Source: Anthonomus grandis grandis (taxonomy: Eukaryota; Arthropoda; Insecta; Coleoptera; Curculionidae). Taken from it: a DNA stretch of 64,000 nt. The notes under the pieces are model-generated. The model ran no database searches. It saw only the letters and a list, made by a program, of their open reading frames with translations, and was not told where the DNA came from. Numbering within the stretch: the first letter of the stretch is position 1; each line of letters starts with the position of its first letter. The stretch covers positions 9,734,001 through 9,798,000 of the forward strand of contig NC_065553.1 in assembly GCF_022605725.1 (NCBI RefSeq). Reading direction: 5' to 3'. Shown here one piece after another: positions 11,867 to 25,700 of this stretch. Both the position numbers and the translations under genes were made by a program.

Positions 11867-13291
11867 TAAAGGGTGGGCAAATAAGCGAGGTAAGCGGCTG
11901 TATTTTAAGACCTTTAATTTTGACCTTTTATTTTTGTATTTTTTTAATTATTATAAAAGTGGCCATGCGCAAATCCTGGGAATTATTTTCAAGTTTCGTA
12001 CTTTACCGCTACAGGGTGTAACTGAAAATTAAATAAGAAAAACGTCTTTTTTTCCAAAAACTGAATTAAGATTCGAACGATCGTAGGGGTAAGAAAAGCT
12101 ATTGACAGTGTAATCATTAAAATCGGTGTAAATTCTAAACCGCCTTTTCGATTTAAGCAATTCAAAATTTGCTTAAAAGATGTTGTAACTGTTTGAAATG
12201 TCCGATCTTATTACTACTCTATAGTTCCCAAAAAAAAAGATCTAGAGGGTGCCATTTGTAATAATTCCAGATTTTCTGATTTTACTTCAAAAGTTCAAAT
12301 TGAACGGTATATTTTTCAACATCATATTTGAAAAGCTGATAAAATTTGCAAAAATATTGTGCAAACCGGACGATGATATCTTTGCTCCTTTTAGGGAAAT
12401 AAAGTTATGGGGAATTAAAGTTTTTTTTACGCACCGAGTCAAAACTTATGTAATGTCATCTCGTGCTCGGCCTTAGATTGTCTAATTAACGTATAAACGG
12501 ATAATAGGCGCCAAAACCAAGAGAAACTTTTAAATAATATTGTATGACAACTTCAACTATTTATTAGACTCAGTTTAATTCGTGACAATTTGGCTTCTGA
12601 ATATCTTCTGCTCGATTTTTTGTAAAATGCCTTTTACAATGATAAAACTGATATGATTTGGTTTTCTTTAAGTGCTTTCAAAATACAGCAATAGCTGAAA
12701 GGCAATATACAGACAGTGTATCCAGATGGCCGTCATTATGGCAAAAAAAAAACTACTTTTTAAATATGATATTGTAATATACCGTATTAAGAATATGATT
12801 AAAAATGCCGTTTAATTTGAATTTTTAGAATTATTAAAAATTGCGCCTTCTAGATTCTTTATTAGGAACTATAGAGTAGTAATAAGATCAGACATTTAAA
12901 ATAGCTACATTGATCTTGCAAACCAATTTTGAATTGAAATTTAGATATTACACGGATATTAATGATTACATTTTCAATAGCTTCCCTCTATCGTTTATAC
13001 CTTTACTATCGTTCGTCGGCTAATGAGCATTTAGCTCTAACGAGATTTTAGCTAAAAGAGGATTTTCAATGCTTTTTGACAGTATTATCAAAAGTATAGG
13101 TTAATATAGAAGTTTATAGAAAAAGAACGTTTTTCTTATTTCATTTTTAGTTTATCCCCCTAGCGGTGAAATACGGCAGTTAAAAATAATTTCCAGAAAT
13201 TTCTCATGTATATAATAAATTAAATTCATTGTTGCCAAATGTACAGGTCCTAAAATAAAGCCTTTTACCTCGCTTATTTACTCATGCTGTA
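11867..13291. mobile_element. Large foldback element with about 490-bp inverted arms
   Basis: The arms run from about 11867-12360 and 12790-13291 and align in inverted orientation along their length. Examples are CAAATAAGCGAGGTAA at the left edge, AATAAGAAAAACGT inside, and TTATTACTACTCTATAGTTCC near 12208-12230 with its complement near 12868-12890. The outer ends (TAAAGGGTGGG and the complement of TACAGCATGAG) look like decayed forms of the TACAGGGTG terminus. The centre holds no transposase; the 75-aa frame 12249-12476 spans arm and centre and is not coding. Arm divergence is higher than in the 8026-8946 element, so this is probably an older insertion. Confidence 0.8.
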
Positions 13292-15689
13292 CATTTTTAA
13301 AATATTGCTTAAAATTAAGTGATGTGGTAGACACATGATCACCATATAAAAACTTTAGTATATTATATTTTCTGGTATAATTTATCTCCATATATACAAT
13401 AAGCATAATTTTTATTGCAATTTTTTGAGATATTTACTTCTTAACAGGTATAATATCGGTGTCAAAATAGATTTTTTAAAAATTTCCTATTGTTTGTATT
13501 TCTCAGTTTATTGTAAAAGAACGACTTCTTTAAACCCATTTAGGTCATATTTTTAGGTCTTATCATAATATTTGCAGTGGAAATAGAAGAAAGATTAGTA
13601 TCAATAATAAGGCCTAAAGATTTTAAAGTATTACTTATCACAATAAGGGTATCATTTATTTTTATTTTGAGTTTCTCGCTTATTCTGGATCTATGGCTTT
13701 TATGTCCTTAAATAAATGAAGCTTAATTAGAAAAATAAGAGTATCGTCGTTGTACAAATTATAATTACTAAGTATAAATTGTATAAAGAAGTGGTCCTAA
13801 TGTACTTCCTTAAATGACACCTACAAATAGAGGTATAGTATTAGATTTGCAACTTTCTAAAACTATTTGCTGTCAACAATTACTCAAAAAAGAACTAAAA
13901 AACTTAACAGCACATTTTGAAAAGCTTATAATAACATTTTCTCTAGTTCAAATAATTAACTCAATCCTCAAAATAGTGTTTTAAATTGCCTATAAAGTCT
14001 CCCAGAAAATATTCAAAGACTCTGACAAAAACAAACACCTCAAAATTCAGTTATGTGAATGGGTCCGAAATTGAAATTGCTGAATTCAAAGCACGGCTGG
14101 CTAAACTCGTTGGAAAGAAAGTTTTAAGAAACGTTGGACCGCATAACAATTTTTATCTCGAGATAATGTTATGTCTGGGCACGTTCGCACATTTGAAAAT
14201 AGTAGCGAAGTTTCGCTTTCGTGCCATTAAAACTCTTTAAGGGTTCAAGGTTAACGGCGATTTCTGTAAGAACAATTATATTATTTTATATAAATAATTG
14301 CTTCCTGTAAGACTTGAGTAAAATATTTTTTATACTTAATCATTTAGAATTCATTTGATCACGTTGATCTGCCATCCTATATAAATTACTATCTTACTAA
14401 AACAAATTATTCTATCAAGTGTGTGCTATATATAGGATCTTAGGAGATTACTCGAGTTTAATCCTAAAATGCTTTGAATTCCAATAGTATAGAATTGCCT
14501 TTAAGCACTCGACTTACGAAACAATTTAATTCAAAACTTTTGAGAAACTTTCAAATTGGTCTCGGGTGGATCTAATTCAGTTTCTTATTTCGGTTTATAA
14601 AGCAATTGGATTTTTTTGTTAGCGCCTTTTGACTTAAATCTTTATTTAAGAAGTTTTACTTACGTTTTATTTTAAAAAAATAAATAAAAAACTTGCAATT
14701 AGTAATACAGCAATCAAGAACACCTCATGGTTTAGTCATAGAAACCATCATAATAAATAAGAGCATCATAAGGAAATTGAAGGCAATTTTTCAAACCACG
14801 ACCATAAAGAATCAAAATTAATTTCCAAGTTAATTTTTAATATTATTTCAGATATTTAAGATCAGTCTAAGTTTTTTTCTAATATAATAAACTATTTCTA
14901 ATCCCTTCTGAATTGTATATTCCTTAAGACCGTGAACTTTTAAGACCATATATTAACAAATACTAATCTATATCATCAAGTAAAATTAACGTTAATATAG
15001 TAATTATTTTCAATGTCTATACGAGACAAACAGTTATACAAATTAAGTTCACTAATGATAAATAATTGAACTAAACTTCAACAATAATTATTCAATCATT
15101 TGTTTCGCAGTCGATGGTTTAAGAATTGGAACTTTATTAATTATAATAACTACAACCACGAAATACGGTTAAAAGAGCTATCTACTTAGTTAATTAGATC
15201 CACTAATTTCAACGAACAACGAATCTGAAGGTTGTTAGGTGGTTAGCAATTCTGACAAAACTAAGTACTGAAGAAAAAGAATACCAATCTTACATAAATT
15301 ACAAATTAAAAGAAGCACTTTGATCTAGAAATTATTAATGTTATCACTATTCTGTCTTTTTCTTTTTCAAATTTTTAATAACCTAGATGGTTTATTATTG
15401 AATAAATGGAATTTTTTTTTAAGAAACTCAGCTTTCCATTGGCTGTAACTTAAAATTGTGTGATATATACACATACGTCAAAATGATCTAGGAGTTTAAG
15501 GGATTAAAAGACAATTAGATGTTTGGAAATTTATTTTTGAAACCTTGAAACTAAACACATCTGACTTTCAAACACTAATTTATCAAAAACTAAACAATTT
15601 ATTGTAGTAAACCGGATATTTAATAATGTATGAAGAATCAAAATAACCAAATTGCACAAAAGTTAATAGAACAGAAAAAGTCTTTGTTA
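13292..15689. other. AT-rich non-coding stretch with one unassigned 84-aa frame
   Basis: A plus frame at 13986-14240 encodes 84 residues, basic throughout (VGKKVLRNVGPHNNF in the middle). It has no recognised domain and no supported start or splice context. The end of this frame includes GCGAAGTTTCGC, a short perfect palindrome. Otherwise nothing. Confidence 0.4.
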
Positions 15690-15955
15690 CTAGAGTGTAT
15701 GACCACCCCTGTTGATGATGACAGCTCGACATCTGTTTGGCCTGCCCCTAATTAAATTGTCAATGCTGTTTTTCTCAATTTGCATACAGTTCAGCAACTC
15801 TGCTCTGGTCAGCAATACTATTCCGTGACATAGAATACGCCTTTACTACATATATCAAACCTGCTCGATAGGACTTAAATCAGGGGATTGTGCAGGCCAT
15901 GATAATACTTGAAAATTATGCTACTCACTTTTCACTAAATTTAGTAGGGCGTGGA
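15690..15955 (-). pseudogene. Tc1-like transposase C-terminal fragment
   Basis: Read on the minus strand the fragment gives FQVLSWPAQSPDLSPIEQV, the classic Tc1 block W-P-A-Q-S-P-D-L-S-P-I-E that contains the final catalytic glutamate. After in-frame stops it continues to RGRPNRCRAVIINRGGHTL and a stop at 15690, matching the usual Tc1 C-terminal tail. Upstream, ALLNLVKSE is the degenerate region that follows the second aspartate. Several stops and the absence of the N-terminal half make it dead. It belongs to a different branch (SPIE type) from the SPDL-x-PLDF-type fragments elsewhere in this window. Confidence 0.85.
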
Positions 15956-16629
15956 TAAAAAATGGGTTCCAGAATTTGATCCCGATCTTCATTTGCTGTT
16001 AAAAACCCTTTATTGGAAATTAAAACCATTACAAAAAGTTAATATTTTTTACGACAAAATTATTCTTCAAAAATAGTTTTACATTATATAGCTTGAAAAC
16101 TATGCTATAGTAAAATCTATAAGCTTTATGTTTTAAAATTACTATAAAAACACTCCTCACGGTTTGACTACGTAGATAAATCCTAAGGTGGTGTTTAAGG
16201 AATAAATCAAACAATTTCAGAATGGTGCTTTTTAAACTACTACAAGCGTGGCATACTCACAAATACAGAAAAGTTTACATCTTCATAACAAGTTCAAATT
16301 AAAAAATATTTTTACAAATCCTTAGCGTATATTTCTGAAAACTTTCTAGTTTTCCAATATACTGTTTAATATATGCTAGTGTTTTCAGATTCCAGGACTA
16401 TTTAATTTTAATTCATAAAAATACTTACATTAAATCTCTTAATAATAATTGAGATTGATCTCACATCAATTCAACCTTGATTTCTTCAATTAAAAAGTTC
16501 CTAGTAATGAATACAATAATTAAAGTGGGAATCTTGAAGTCTTATCTTAGCCACAAGATATGTAAATTAAAAGTAATGTTAATGAAATAAATTTACACTA
16601 ATACAATTAAGAATAAAAGGTTATTAATA
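15956..16629. other. AT-rich non-coding stretch
   Basis: No gene or recognised element. The small minus frame at 16029-16214 is AT-driven. Confidence 0.5.
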
Positions 16630-17185
16630 CAGCCTCTAACAAAAATTATGTCCGGAGACGCTTCATTTTCGAGATGCAATTTTAAACTGGAGAATGTTAA
16701 ACTCGTTTTTTTAATCAACTTTTTATTAACATCTAAAAAAACATTTTTAATTTTTATTTGCCTAATTTTATAAAAATATCAAACTCAAAAAAATGGTTAC
16801 ATAAGCACAAAACAAATACGTTTTAGTTAGCTCATCATTTACCACGCCATGGTAATTATTATTAAATTATTATCAAATTATATTGAATTATTATTACCAA
16901 TTTTTTTTTAATTTTTAAATAATAAATATATTGATAGTTCTTCGGGTTATTTTGAAACAATTTAATTTTTTTATAGAGGCCAAAAATATGCTGAGATATG
17001 AATGAAATGATATGAAAACGAAGAACAAGATACGCAAAAAAATCAAGTGGCATTTTTAGTGGCAACCAATTCGGTAGACGCGTTTTTTAGATCTCAATAA
17101 AAAATCAAATATTAATTTTAAAAAAAGTTTGGCACCCTGTTTCTCGAAAACGAAGCGACTCCGGATATATATTTATATGAACTTC
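16630..17185. mobile_element. MITE-like element with about 110-bp imperfect inverted arms
   Basis: The left arm contains GTCCGGAGACGCTTCATTTT at about 16649-16668 and the right arm its diverged complement (AAACGAAGCGACTCCGGA, about 17148-17165). Further inside, TTTTTATTAACATCTAAAAAA pairs with the complement of TTTTTTAGATCTCAATAAAAA. GGCACCCTGTTTCTC in the right arm recalls the CACCCTGT termini of mariner-type elements. The 67-aa minus frame between the arms (16862-17065) is not recognisable as a transposase. Confidence 0.6.
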
Positions 17186-20100
17186 TTTCCTTAAAAAATT
17201 ACAAGAAATCACCCCTTAAAGTTAAAGTCATTGTTTATGCTATTAAAATATTAATAATAATTTAATGTCATAAAAAACTACTTTAAATTGTAGCAATTTA
17301 AACAAAAAGTTTTTTTACATATTTTAAACAAAACGTTTTCTAAAACGGAGGTAGTCAACATATTGACCAAAAAGCCGTGACTTAAAGACCGTTTATCAAG
17401 ATCATTTTAAGGGCAAGTTTGATTGTAAGATTCATATGATCTTGCAACCTACACATTTTTTTAGTTTTTAAATTTTTAATTTTTAATTTTTTATTTTTTT
17501 TAAGTCAAATATAAAAATAGGCAATTTCATATAAACAATCACCTATACCTTGAAAAACGGTATCAAGATCAAAGTGATTGTATTCATGTTTTAACCCTCG
17601 TTGTTGTTCGCTGTAATTGTTAATAAGGTATTCGCCTAAAACTGTCTTAAATTTACCTGCAGTTGCCATACTTCTATAGCTGTTATTCAGATCAGGAAGA
17701 AACAAAGCCCGATTTCGTATTTCTGGCGATGTGATATATTGTTAGAGCTAAATTTCTTTATATTCTTAAAAACATTTGCACATAATTGAGAATATATGCA
17801 CAAAATGATCTCAAAGTTTCTAGTTACCTAAAAGAATCACGATCTGATCTCCTATGTAAAATTTAGGCTAAAATTGTTTGGGCAAAATGAAAATTCTCTT
17901 ATCTTAAAAACTGTTATACAGCGAATTTTATATGCCATATCTCGTATTTCAATAAAAATTTGCGATTTGAAGATTGTTAGATGACCAACTTAGAGCTAAT
18001 CAGAACTGAGTATTGTACTTTTTCATAAGTTTACTTACATTTATTTATTTTATTATAATAATCAGTGATCGTAATAGACTAGTAGCATTGTTTTCGATAT
18101 GCTTAAAATTTAATTCATTAATAAAAACTAAGAATAATGCGTGTCTTTGACCATATCTCTTAAGACTTGGAGATTGGTGTACAAAATCGAAAACTCGTGG
18201 AAAAACAAAATCAATAATATGACACTGAAAATCACCTAACTTAGACACAGGACTTCTATTTAATGTAAAGCTTTGCTGAAATGATAAAGAGTATATTATT
18301 GTTTTGTAAAACATGTCAATACAAGTTAAAACTTTAAGGCAAGCCCAAAAACCTTACGCTAGGCAAAATGGCGGTTGCGTCATTAAGTTTTACACAATCT
18401 GCGTACATATCAAGCGACTTAAAACTAATATCTTCTTTTTTTTGATAATTTTCTAGACATGACAGATATTTCGTTTTAAAAACAGTTGTTTAGTAGTAAC
18501 TTATAAAAGTGAGGTTGTTCATAAAACTTTGAATTTTGCTTGCTTTAAATTATTCACCACCAAAAGAAAACCACATTCGAAGCAAATTTATTCCAGGCAC
18601 TTGTCCATGAATATCCAAAACGAAATTCCGCAATTTAGATTCTTCTTAGCGTGAAGCTTTTATTGTGGTGGCCAGTCTTGAGAGGAATCTACGATGCTAT
18701 ACGGAAATACGGCGAGAGGTTGCGTGTATTTTATTCTTGGAAGAGACCATTTATCTTTTTCGGGAGAGCCGCTATCCCCGGGAGATTTAGATGTTACGAA
18801 TGAAGGAGCAACAGAAAACAGATGTAGCTCGACCGCCGCGTTCCCGGCTTTTTGTTTCGTTTGTGAGATTTAATAAAATATGTGGTTGGTGGTTTTTCAT
18901 AGTTGGCATTCTGCTCCTTTTTAAAATTATTTCTTGCTATAACTATGGTTTTATATAGCATGTTGTTCATAAAAGATAAGTTATCATATACATTTATTGT
19001 TAAGGAAAAGTTTGTGTTTAAAAACAATTTACAAAAATTTAAAATGATACGATACCTCTTTATACAATATTAGTGTTTAGAGAAAAGACGTTTATTAGTT
19101 GTTTAAGAAATTGACTAAATAAAAAGTCTTATTGATTTTATAATAAGTAAAGCCAAAAGACTAAACTAACCCGACTGTTAATTTAATTAAATAGTCAATA
19201 TCAGCAATATTGATAATTAAAAATTACCTTTTTAATACGTTGGCATAGATAATAGGCAATTCGTATAAACTGTTTTTATTTTATAGTAACTGATTTTTTT
19301 TTTAAATTTTTATCTTTAACAGAAACTCGTCTAAATAATGTAAATATTATCTAAATAATGTAGAATACCCTGTATGAATTCTGAAGAAGATTAAATAAAA
19401 AAACTACTATAAAAGGAAGTGAATAGGTCTTTCACATAACTTGTTTTCTAAATTTAAAAAAAAATGTAAATGGTATCCATTTAAGTTATGCTACATTATA
19501 TTTTACACATAGGCAATTAAACTTGAAAGTCGAAATATTTAGTAATCATATGCCATGCTTTACATTTATACTACATAGGTACCTGTTTTGGGCCTGGTAA
19601 TTTAATTAATAACTTAATTAAATAATTTAAATTAGAAAAAAAATTAAAAAAGTTACCAGACTGTAGCAAATAGGGACGCTGCTCCGTCACAGTGAAAACA
19701 AGGGACTATTTCTGATCCAAAGACGCACCCTTAGTGATTACATAACGTAAAGTTATGTATAGGAACGTAAGAAAAAATGCAATTAATTAAATAATTAGAA
19801 AATGTACAGGCACAAAAAAAGAAAAGTACTCGACTTACCCTTAGTAGTAGTTGTGACAAATAGCTTACTCTTCTCACCTCTTGGGATTCATGGTGAAGTA
19901 GAATGCAAGGTATATAAGGTTTATGAATGAAGCATGTAAGTAAGAGAGTAAGGAGATGATAGATAGGTCGAGTTAAAATATGAATAATGTACCAAAAAAC
20001 GCGTGTCCTATACCAGGCGAACTTTTCTATGCAAAATAAGTAGGAGTAAGTTAAATGGTGTGAAAATTATTTATAACAGAATAAAATAAAACTAAATTAA

Positions 20101-21630
20101 TTGTTATGTAACTTATGAATAATTGAATTTGAAGAAGAAACTCAAGACAAAGTAAGAACTAAATGAGATAGAAAGAAACATTACCCTTATAATAAAATAT
20201 TTACTAGCATGCTTAATTACAAATATAAACAATACTCTAAATTGTATATTATAATAACAAACTTTATACCATTGCATCAAGAAACAAAAAACTTTCTATA
20301 TATACTTAAAAGGCAAAATACCAAGCAGGCGTTTTCGTTAAGACTGATTTATAGGTTTGATAGTTTAAAATGTACAAGAATGTATTTACATATTTATTTA
20401 AAAAGGTGAATTATAGTTTGTAAAATTAATATTGTTTTTAATTGTTTTTTTTTGTTGACAACTAGGTAAATAATAAATGTTTGTCTTTAAAGAGCATTTT
20501 ATTAAAATATTTTTTTTATAATAATTGAAAAAAATATTAATACTATTTAATCAACAAAATGCATACCTAATTAAAAACCAATTACTAATAAGAAACATAA
20601 AATTGAACAAAATCTTCTCATGATTTTAAAACAAAATTTTGGAATATTACAAGGATATAAGCTACTCAAATTTTAAAAAAGACAGATATATGCATTTATA
20701 AAAGTCTTTTTTTTTCTATATCCGCAATTCAATATTCTTGCACTTCGTTAAATGGTAAAAATACTAACTCTTGTATGACAATATTGTATATTAAATGTTT
20801 CAAGTGTAAACTTAAGCGTATCCACATATTCTATAAGCATTTAAAAAATGTGGATCGGATCCATTTAGATTATGCAACATTATATTGATAAACTATATAA
20901 AAGCACTGTTTTAATTATATATAATAAACTAATTACATGCAGGCTCTCCTTTAATTAAATGCCAATAAAATCACTTTATTTTGCAATTAAAAAATATTCT
21001 GAGGGTGTATTTAAAAAAAATACATATATAAAAAATTGGAAAATTATTTTTATATTTAATAAAAATAGAATATAAGATTTAGGGCTTATTTATTTTTATT
21101 TTGAAACAAACTGAAAAATCCACAACAAACATCTTGGAAAAATGTACATTCTGGACCAGACAAGAATAATGGTACCTAGCACTATTTAAGCATAAAAAGT
21201 TTTTCAGTTTGATACTTTTTTTAATTCTGTTACATTTTTGTCATATTCCATAGGTTACCAAATTGATTACAATAATTAAAAATATAAATAAATTTATATT
21301 TTAAAATGAAATTGATAGAAGACAATACGCACAGCAGCAGTGTGTACAACACTGCGTGAAATGACAATCGCTTTAAACATGAAAAGTATACCGAAAGTTT
21401 AGTTTCAAAATATGTTTTAAGAAAATATTACTGGTGGCTTAAACTGAATTTCTAATAAAATAAATTACAAATATAAACGTAAAAAAATTGTATAGAAGAC
21501 GGTAAAGAAATTTAAATGGATTGTATAACTTCAAAGCTTTTTAATTTATATTGTAGCCTAAAAGTAATAACTTTACCAAACTATAAAGCTGCCCTATTCA
21601 AAACCAAATTCCTGCTTTTTGAACTGGCGC
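17186..21630. other. Long AT-rich non-coding stretch with one GC-richer island
   Basis: The minus frame 17505-17705 (66 aa, LPDLNNSYRSMATAGKF...) has mixed composition and is read open for some residues upstream, but I cannot assign it. The minus frame 18045-18314 (89 aa) contains LFLVFINELNF, faintly like the RT phrase after the YxDD-proximal motif B, but too weak to call. The island at about 18640-18840 is CpG-richer, without a gene. The rest is nearly featureless, with a small repeat of TCTAAATAATGTA at 19330-19362. Confidence 0.4.
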
Positions 21631-22064
21631 TATGCAATTAATGCAACAAAACTAAGCCAAAAAACCATTAAAGCACCGAAACTCCGCTCGAGCGTTTTGA
21701 ATCTGCAAAATTATTTAACACCCTTTTTGTCTCTGCACCCTGAAACTTCTGGTATAGGTCTGGATTAATCACATCGACACAGCAACAAACTTTATACTTA
21801 AACATGGTTGCCGCAACACGTCAGTCCATTAAAGACGAAAAAGCATTTGTCAACCTTTCGATGTTGAAAGTTGTCCAAATCTCATTAAGTATTATACCTT
21901 GTTTGAAGCGGGCGCCGCAGGACTTTATGGCGCGAAATTACTCGCCCAAGTTTGCTTTTAATTCGTTTAATTACTTGCCAAAAGTAGTTAGGAGTATAGT
22001 TTTTGCTGCATTAGATGACTTTAGAAAGTGTTTTTTTAAGTGCCATGTTTTCCAGGAATTTTGA
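21631..22064 (+). other. Slightly GC-richer patch with an unassigned 86-aa frame
   Basis: Plus frame 21804-22064 starts at an ATG and gives 86 residues (MVAATRQSIKDEKAF...). Composition is more protein-like than most chance frames here, with basic and hydrophobic residues mixed. There is no domain that I recognise and no AATAAA or splice evidence tied to it. Confidence 0.25.
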
Positions 22065-22309
22065 TGTGTCATGTTTTTAAAATATAATTAACATTTTGCA
22101 TCATTATGTTCAATTAATAGACATTTTTTTAAAGGTGATTATTATATATAAGTTTTAATCAATTATATTTGAATAAGTATAGAATTGGATGCTCTCAATC
22201 TTTAGTAATAAAGTTTTTTTTTAAACAATCTCAAAAGTTTTGAAACTGGGTGGATTGTTTTTTTTTTTATATAAAATCTATTTTATGTATTGGACAAATC
22301 ATATCATAA
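22065..22309. other. AT-rich non-coding stretch
   Basis: Nothing recognised. Confidence 0.5.
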
Positions 22310-22709
22310 TAAAAATATATTTTTACTCTTAAAAGTCATTTATTAGCCTTCCATCATTTGTCATCTAGTAAAAAAGGGGACAAAGACCCCACAAAGTTCC
22401 TAATTAATATTGGACCAAGCATTTTCTGGTATTCCTGATGTGGAAATCCCTCCTATTCGGTCACTTTTAATGTTTTAGTTATCCTTACTTCTAATGGTCA
22501 CTTTACGTCGCCTATGTATGACACTCTACATCCACAGACGATTTGGTTTATGCAGTTTATGCAAGTGTTCAACAGGTATTGTGTCTTGGTCTTCGAGACT
22601 AAACCTCGTAAAATTGTCTTCAAAGTAAACTAAATGTACAAAATCGTTAAAAATCCTGTAGATCCTTTTACTGTTAAAATAAATGACACAACTTTGAAAA
22701 CTCCCTGTA
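22310..22709 (-). mobile_element. Possible mariner-type remnant, one terminus visible
   Basis: On the minus strand the segment starts TACAGGGAGTTTTCAAAGTT at 22709, followed outward by TA, the pattern of a Tc1/mariner terminus. The opposite terminus was not found; the boundary at 22310 is arbitrary. A 69-aa minus frame (22526-22735) overlaps the terminus and so is unlikely to be a host gene. Confidence 0.35.
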
Positions 22710-25700
22710 TATCTTCTTAGAGTAAGTAAATTCATCGCGATTTTACATGTTATATTAACAGCACTAAGCCTGAACAGGAAATTTTCTTGAGATCTCTAGC
22801 ATACAAAGCAAATATTGACATATACAATAATAACAACTTTAAGATAGAATACAGTTTTAATCAGTTTACTGACGTACTAATAATACTACGCTTAAAATCA
22901 GGCGACAGATTTCTGAGGTATTACTTTTATTTAAAATATTGAATGGTCGGTTATATTGTCAAACTATTTTGAAATGCTTATCAACTAAAAGACAGAAGGA
23001 ATTATGTAGGCTTCTGATATGATTAATTAATAAGAAAGTTAATAACAGTTAAATTTGAAAGAGAAATTAATCATTTGTAATTAAAATAATTTCATATATG
23101 AAAAATTCATTTAAGCACATATTCAATTTTTCTTCTATAATTAAGTATGATATCATGTTTTCGAATTAAAAAAAAAATGATTGTAATATCAATTTGACAA
23201 AAACATTTCGTTTTTATTTTTAGATTTTTTTTGTAAATGTTTTACTAAGCACAGAGCTGAAAAATCAGCAAAAGCAAAGAGAGATGGCCGCTGAAAATTA
23301 ACTATCTGTGAACTGTGAATCCCCAAAAGGTTTGAGCAGACGAATTTTCTATCTCTGTCTAGTCCGGAAATTACCTTTTCTTCGGAGCGTACTTCCGGTT
23401 AAATTCGTCGGCAGAGGCGGACAATTAAGTGCTCGACTCACCATTGACTGAGTGATTAAAAATTTCACAGGTCTGACTTGCTCGGCTTAAGGATGAGGCG
23501 AACTTCTCTTTAAAATAAATTGGATTCAGCTTGGAAATAATTTGTTACTTCAAGGCTTCAAATTAAAGTGTGTTTAGTAAACGTGTTTCTTATAATGTTA
23601 CGTTTTATATAAAGGAACTGCCTATAAAATATATTTCACTATTTCACTTTTAAAGTTGAGACATCTTCCGCCCATATCTGCCAATAGCAGTTTACTTGGA
23701 AGATTACAAAACTGGATCCAAGGTTCCTCTTTGAACAGGCCTTGTACTATCTAGTACATTGAAAAATCTTCTTTGATTTAATCTTACCATATCTCTACAT
23801 GCCTGGAAGATGTTTCAGTTTTCGTTACGCATGGATCTACATAGATTTATTTTTTATTAAGAAAAACTAACAATTATACCCATAACTGGATTTGAACGAA
23901 TGATTTAGTCTTATATTTCTGGAAGAAATATAAAACTATATAAGAGTATATTAAAATATAGAATATACTGAAATCTCTTTCGAGTAATGTTAATTAAGTT
24001 TAGATCAAGTTAAGAGGTACCTGAGAAACATGTGGTCAATATTGTTTTTCTTTCCTTTACTTAGTTTTAAGATAGCTCTTTAGAATTATTTTCTTTTTTA
24101 TTTTTTTTGCTATTTTTGATGATTAATACTATTAATTAACTTTAAATTGTTGACTTAGCAAACGTGAGCTGAGATTTTTTTAAGTTTCATGTTTAATAGA
24201 ATTTATTTTAGTTTGACTACCTAATAATCTAACCTATTATTGCACTATTGTTTTTATAATAGTTAATGGCGTGTTCCCGTCAATAAATAAATAAATTAAG
24301 TAAAAGAAATGACAGGGAAGAAGGAAGTTAGCAAGTTACACTAAAAAAGGAAACAAAATTTGAATAACTCGCAAATTAAGAAAATCTTCTTTCTTCTTTC
24401 TTATGTCCATTCCATTCTCTTAAAATTAGACCACTGATTTAGATTAAGCTTGTAATTTAAAGCAATTTACAAAGACTACGAAAAAGACAAAAAGAATGAG
24501 AAAAAACAGTCAATATCATTAATATATAATAATACCAGTAAATCGAGGTTCAAATGTTGTGATACCTATATTCTGCCTGTTAAGTTTGTTACAATTGTTC
24601 CATCAAAAGTTAATGGTTCATCTTAGTAAGTTACTTGCTTTCAGCAGATTTTCTTTTAAGGTCAATTATTCATTTAAAAACTATCGTAAATTTTAGTTTC
24701 AAGATCTTATGTTTATATCTGTTTCTTCTAATGTAAATTCATATTTCTATAATATTTAAAAGATTCCAGCATTGTTCGGACAAAGTGCAGGGGTTCAGTT
24801 ATTATTTTGGACAAAAGTGACACACAGCTACGAAACTTCAGAGAGAATATATTAATGACATCTGGCCAAGCATCAAGTTCATTTCAGAGTTTTAACCTTT
24901 TAGGCTTATAGAGATCAAAAACTCAGTGCAAATAATGGATTTTATAATATAAATCAAATGAATTGAGGTCATAAATTTTCTTTAGATCAATAGTTGTTAA
25001 ATTAACGATTATTTACTACACAAAATATTTTAACTATGCCTCCAAAACCCGAATATTCTCACCATATTTTAAATAAATATACCAAATTTAACAATGAAAT
25101 GTTGGTCGCCTAACGGTTCTGAAAGCAAACGTTCAGTAACTGTCAAATTTTTTCCCTCTGTCGGCTTTTTCTACCGGTAGTCTCCATCCGAAGCTTGGAT
25201 AAAATATCGCCACTCGTTTGAAAGTGCTTTTTTAATAATAATACCGCATAAATTTTATTTTGCAGTTGCCTGATAAAATATGTCTGGAAGCATTATGTTT
25301 ATTTCGTCTGAAGTTTCCGACGCTTTTTGAAAACAGTCTAGCGCCGATGAATTATGTGTGTTCGGTTTAGTATCCATTGTGTAACGTATGAAATGTATTA
25401 AGGAATTTATAAGGGGGATTTATATTCCAGGGCGTATAAATCTTTAAACAAATTCGTCAGATTTGAGAGAGAGAAGGTTTGATAATATTTAACAGAAAAT
25501 ATATTCTTGTATAAAGACAAAATTGCAAAGAATCTTAGGAAATTTACATGCATTGACGATTGAAGATATGAAAAAGTATTCAAGTGAAATGATGAAACTT
25601 ATTGGTATTCTGAACAACATGATTATTAAATCTTTTAAACCAGTTACTCATCCAGAATTTTATATATTACCCTTATGTAAATATGAGAAAGTTTCAGCCT

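Noticed and set aside
18045..18314. 89-aa minus frame with LFLVFINELNF
   Set aside because: Only a faint resemblance to RT; no motif A, PQG or YADD box on either side.
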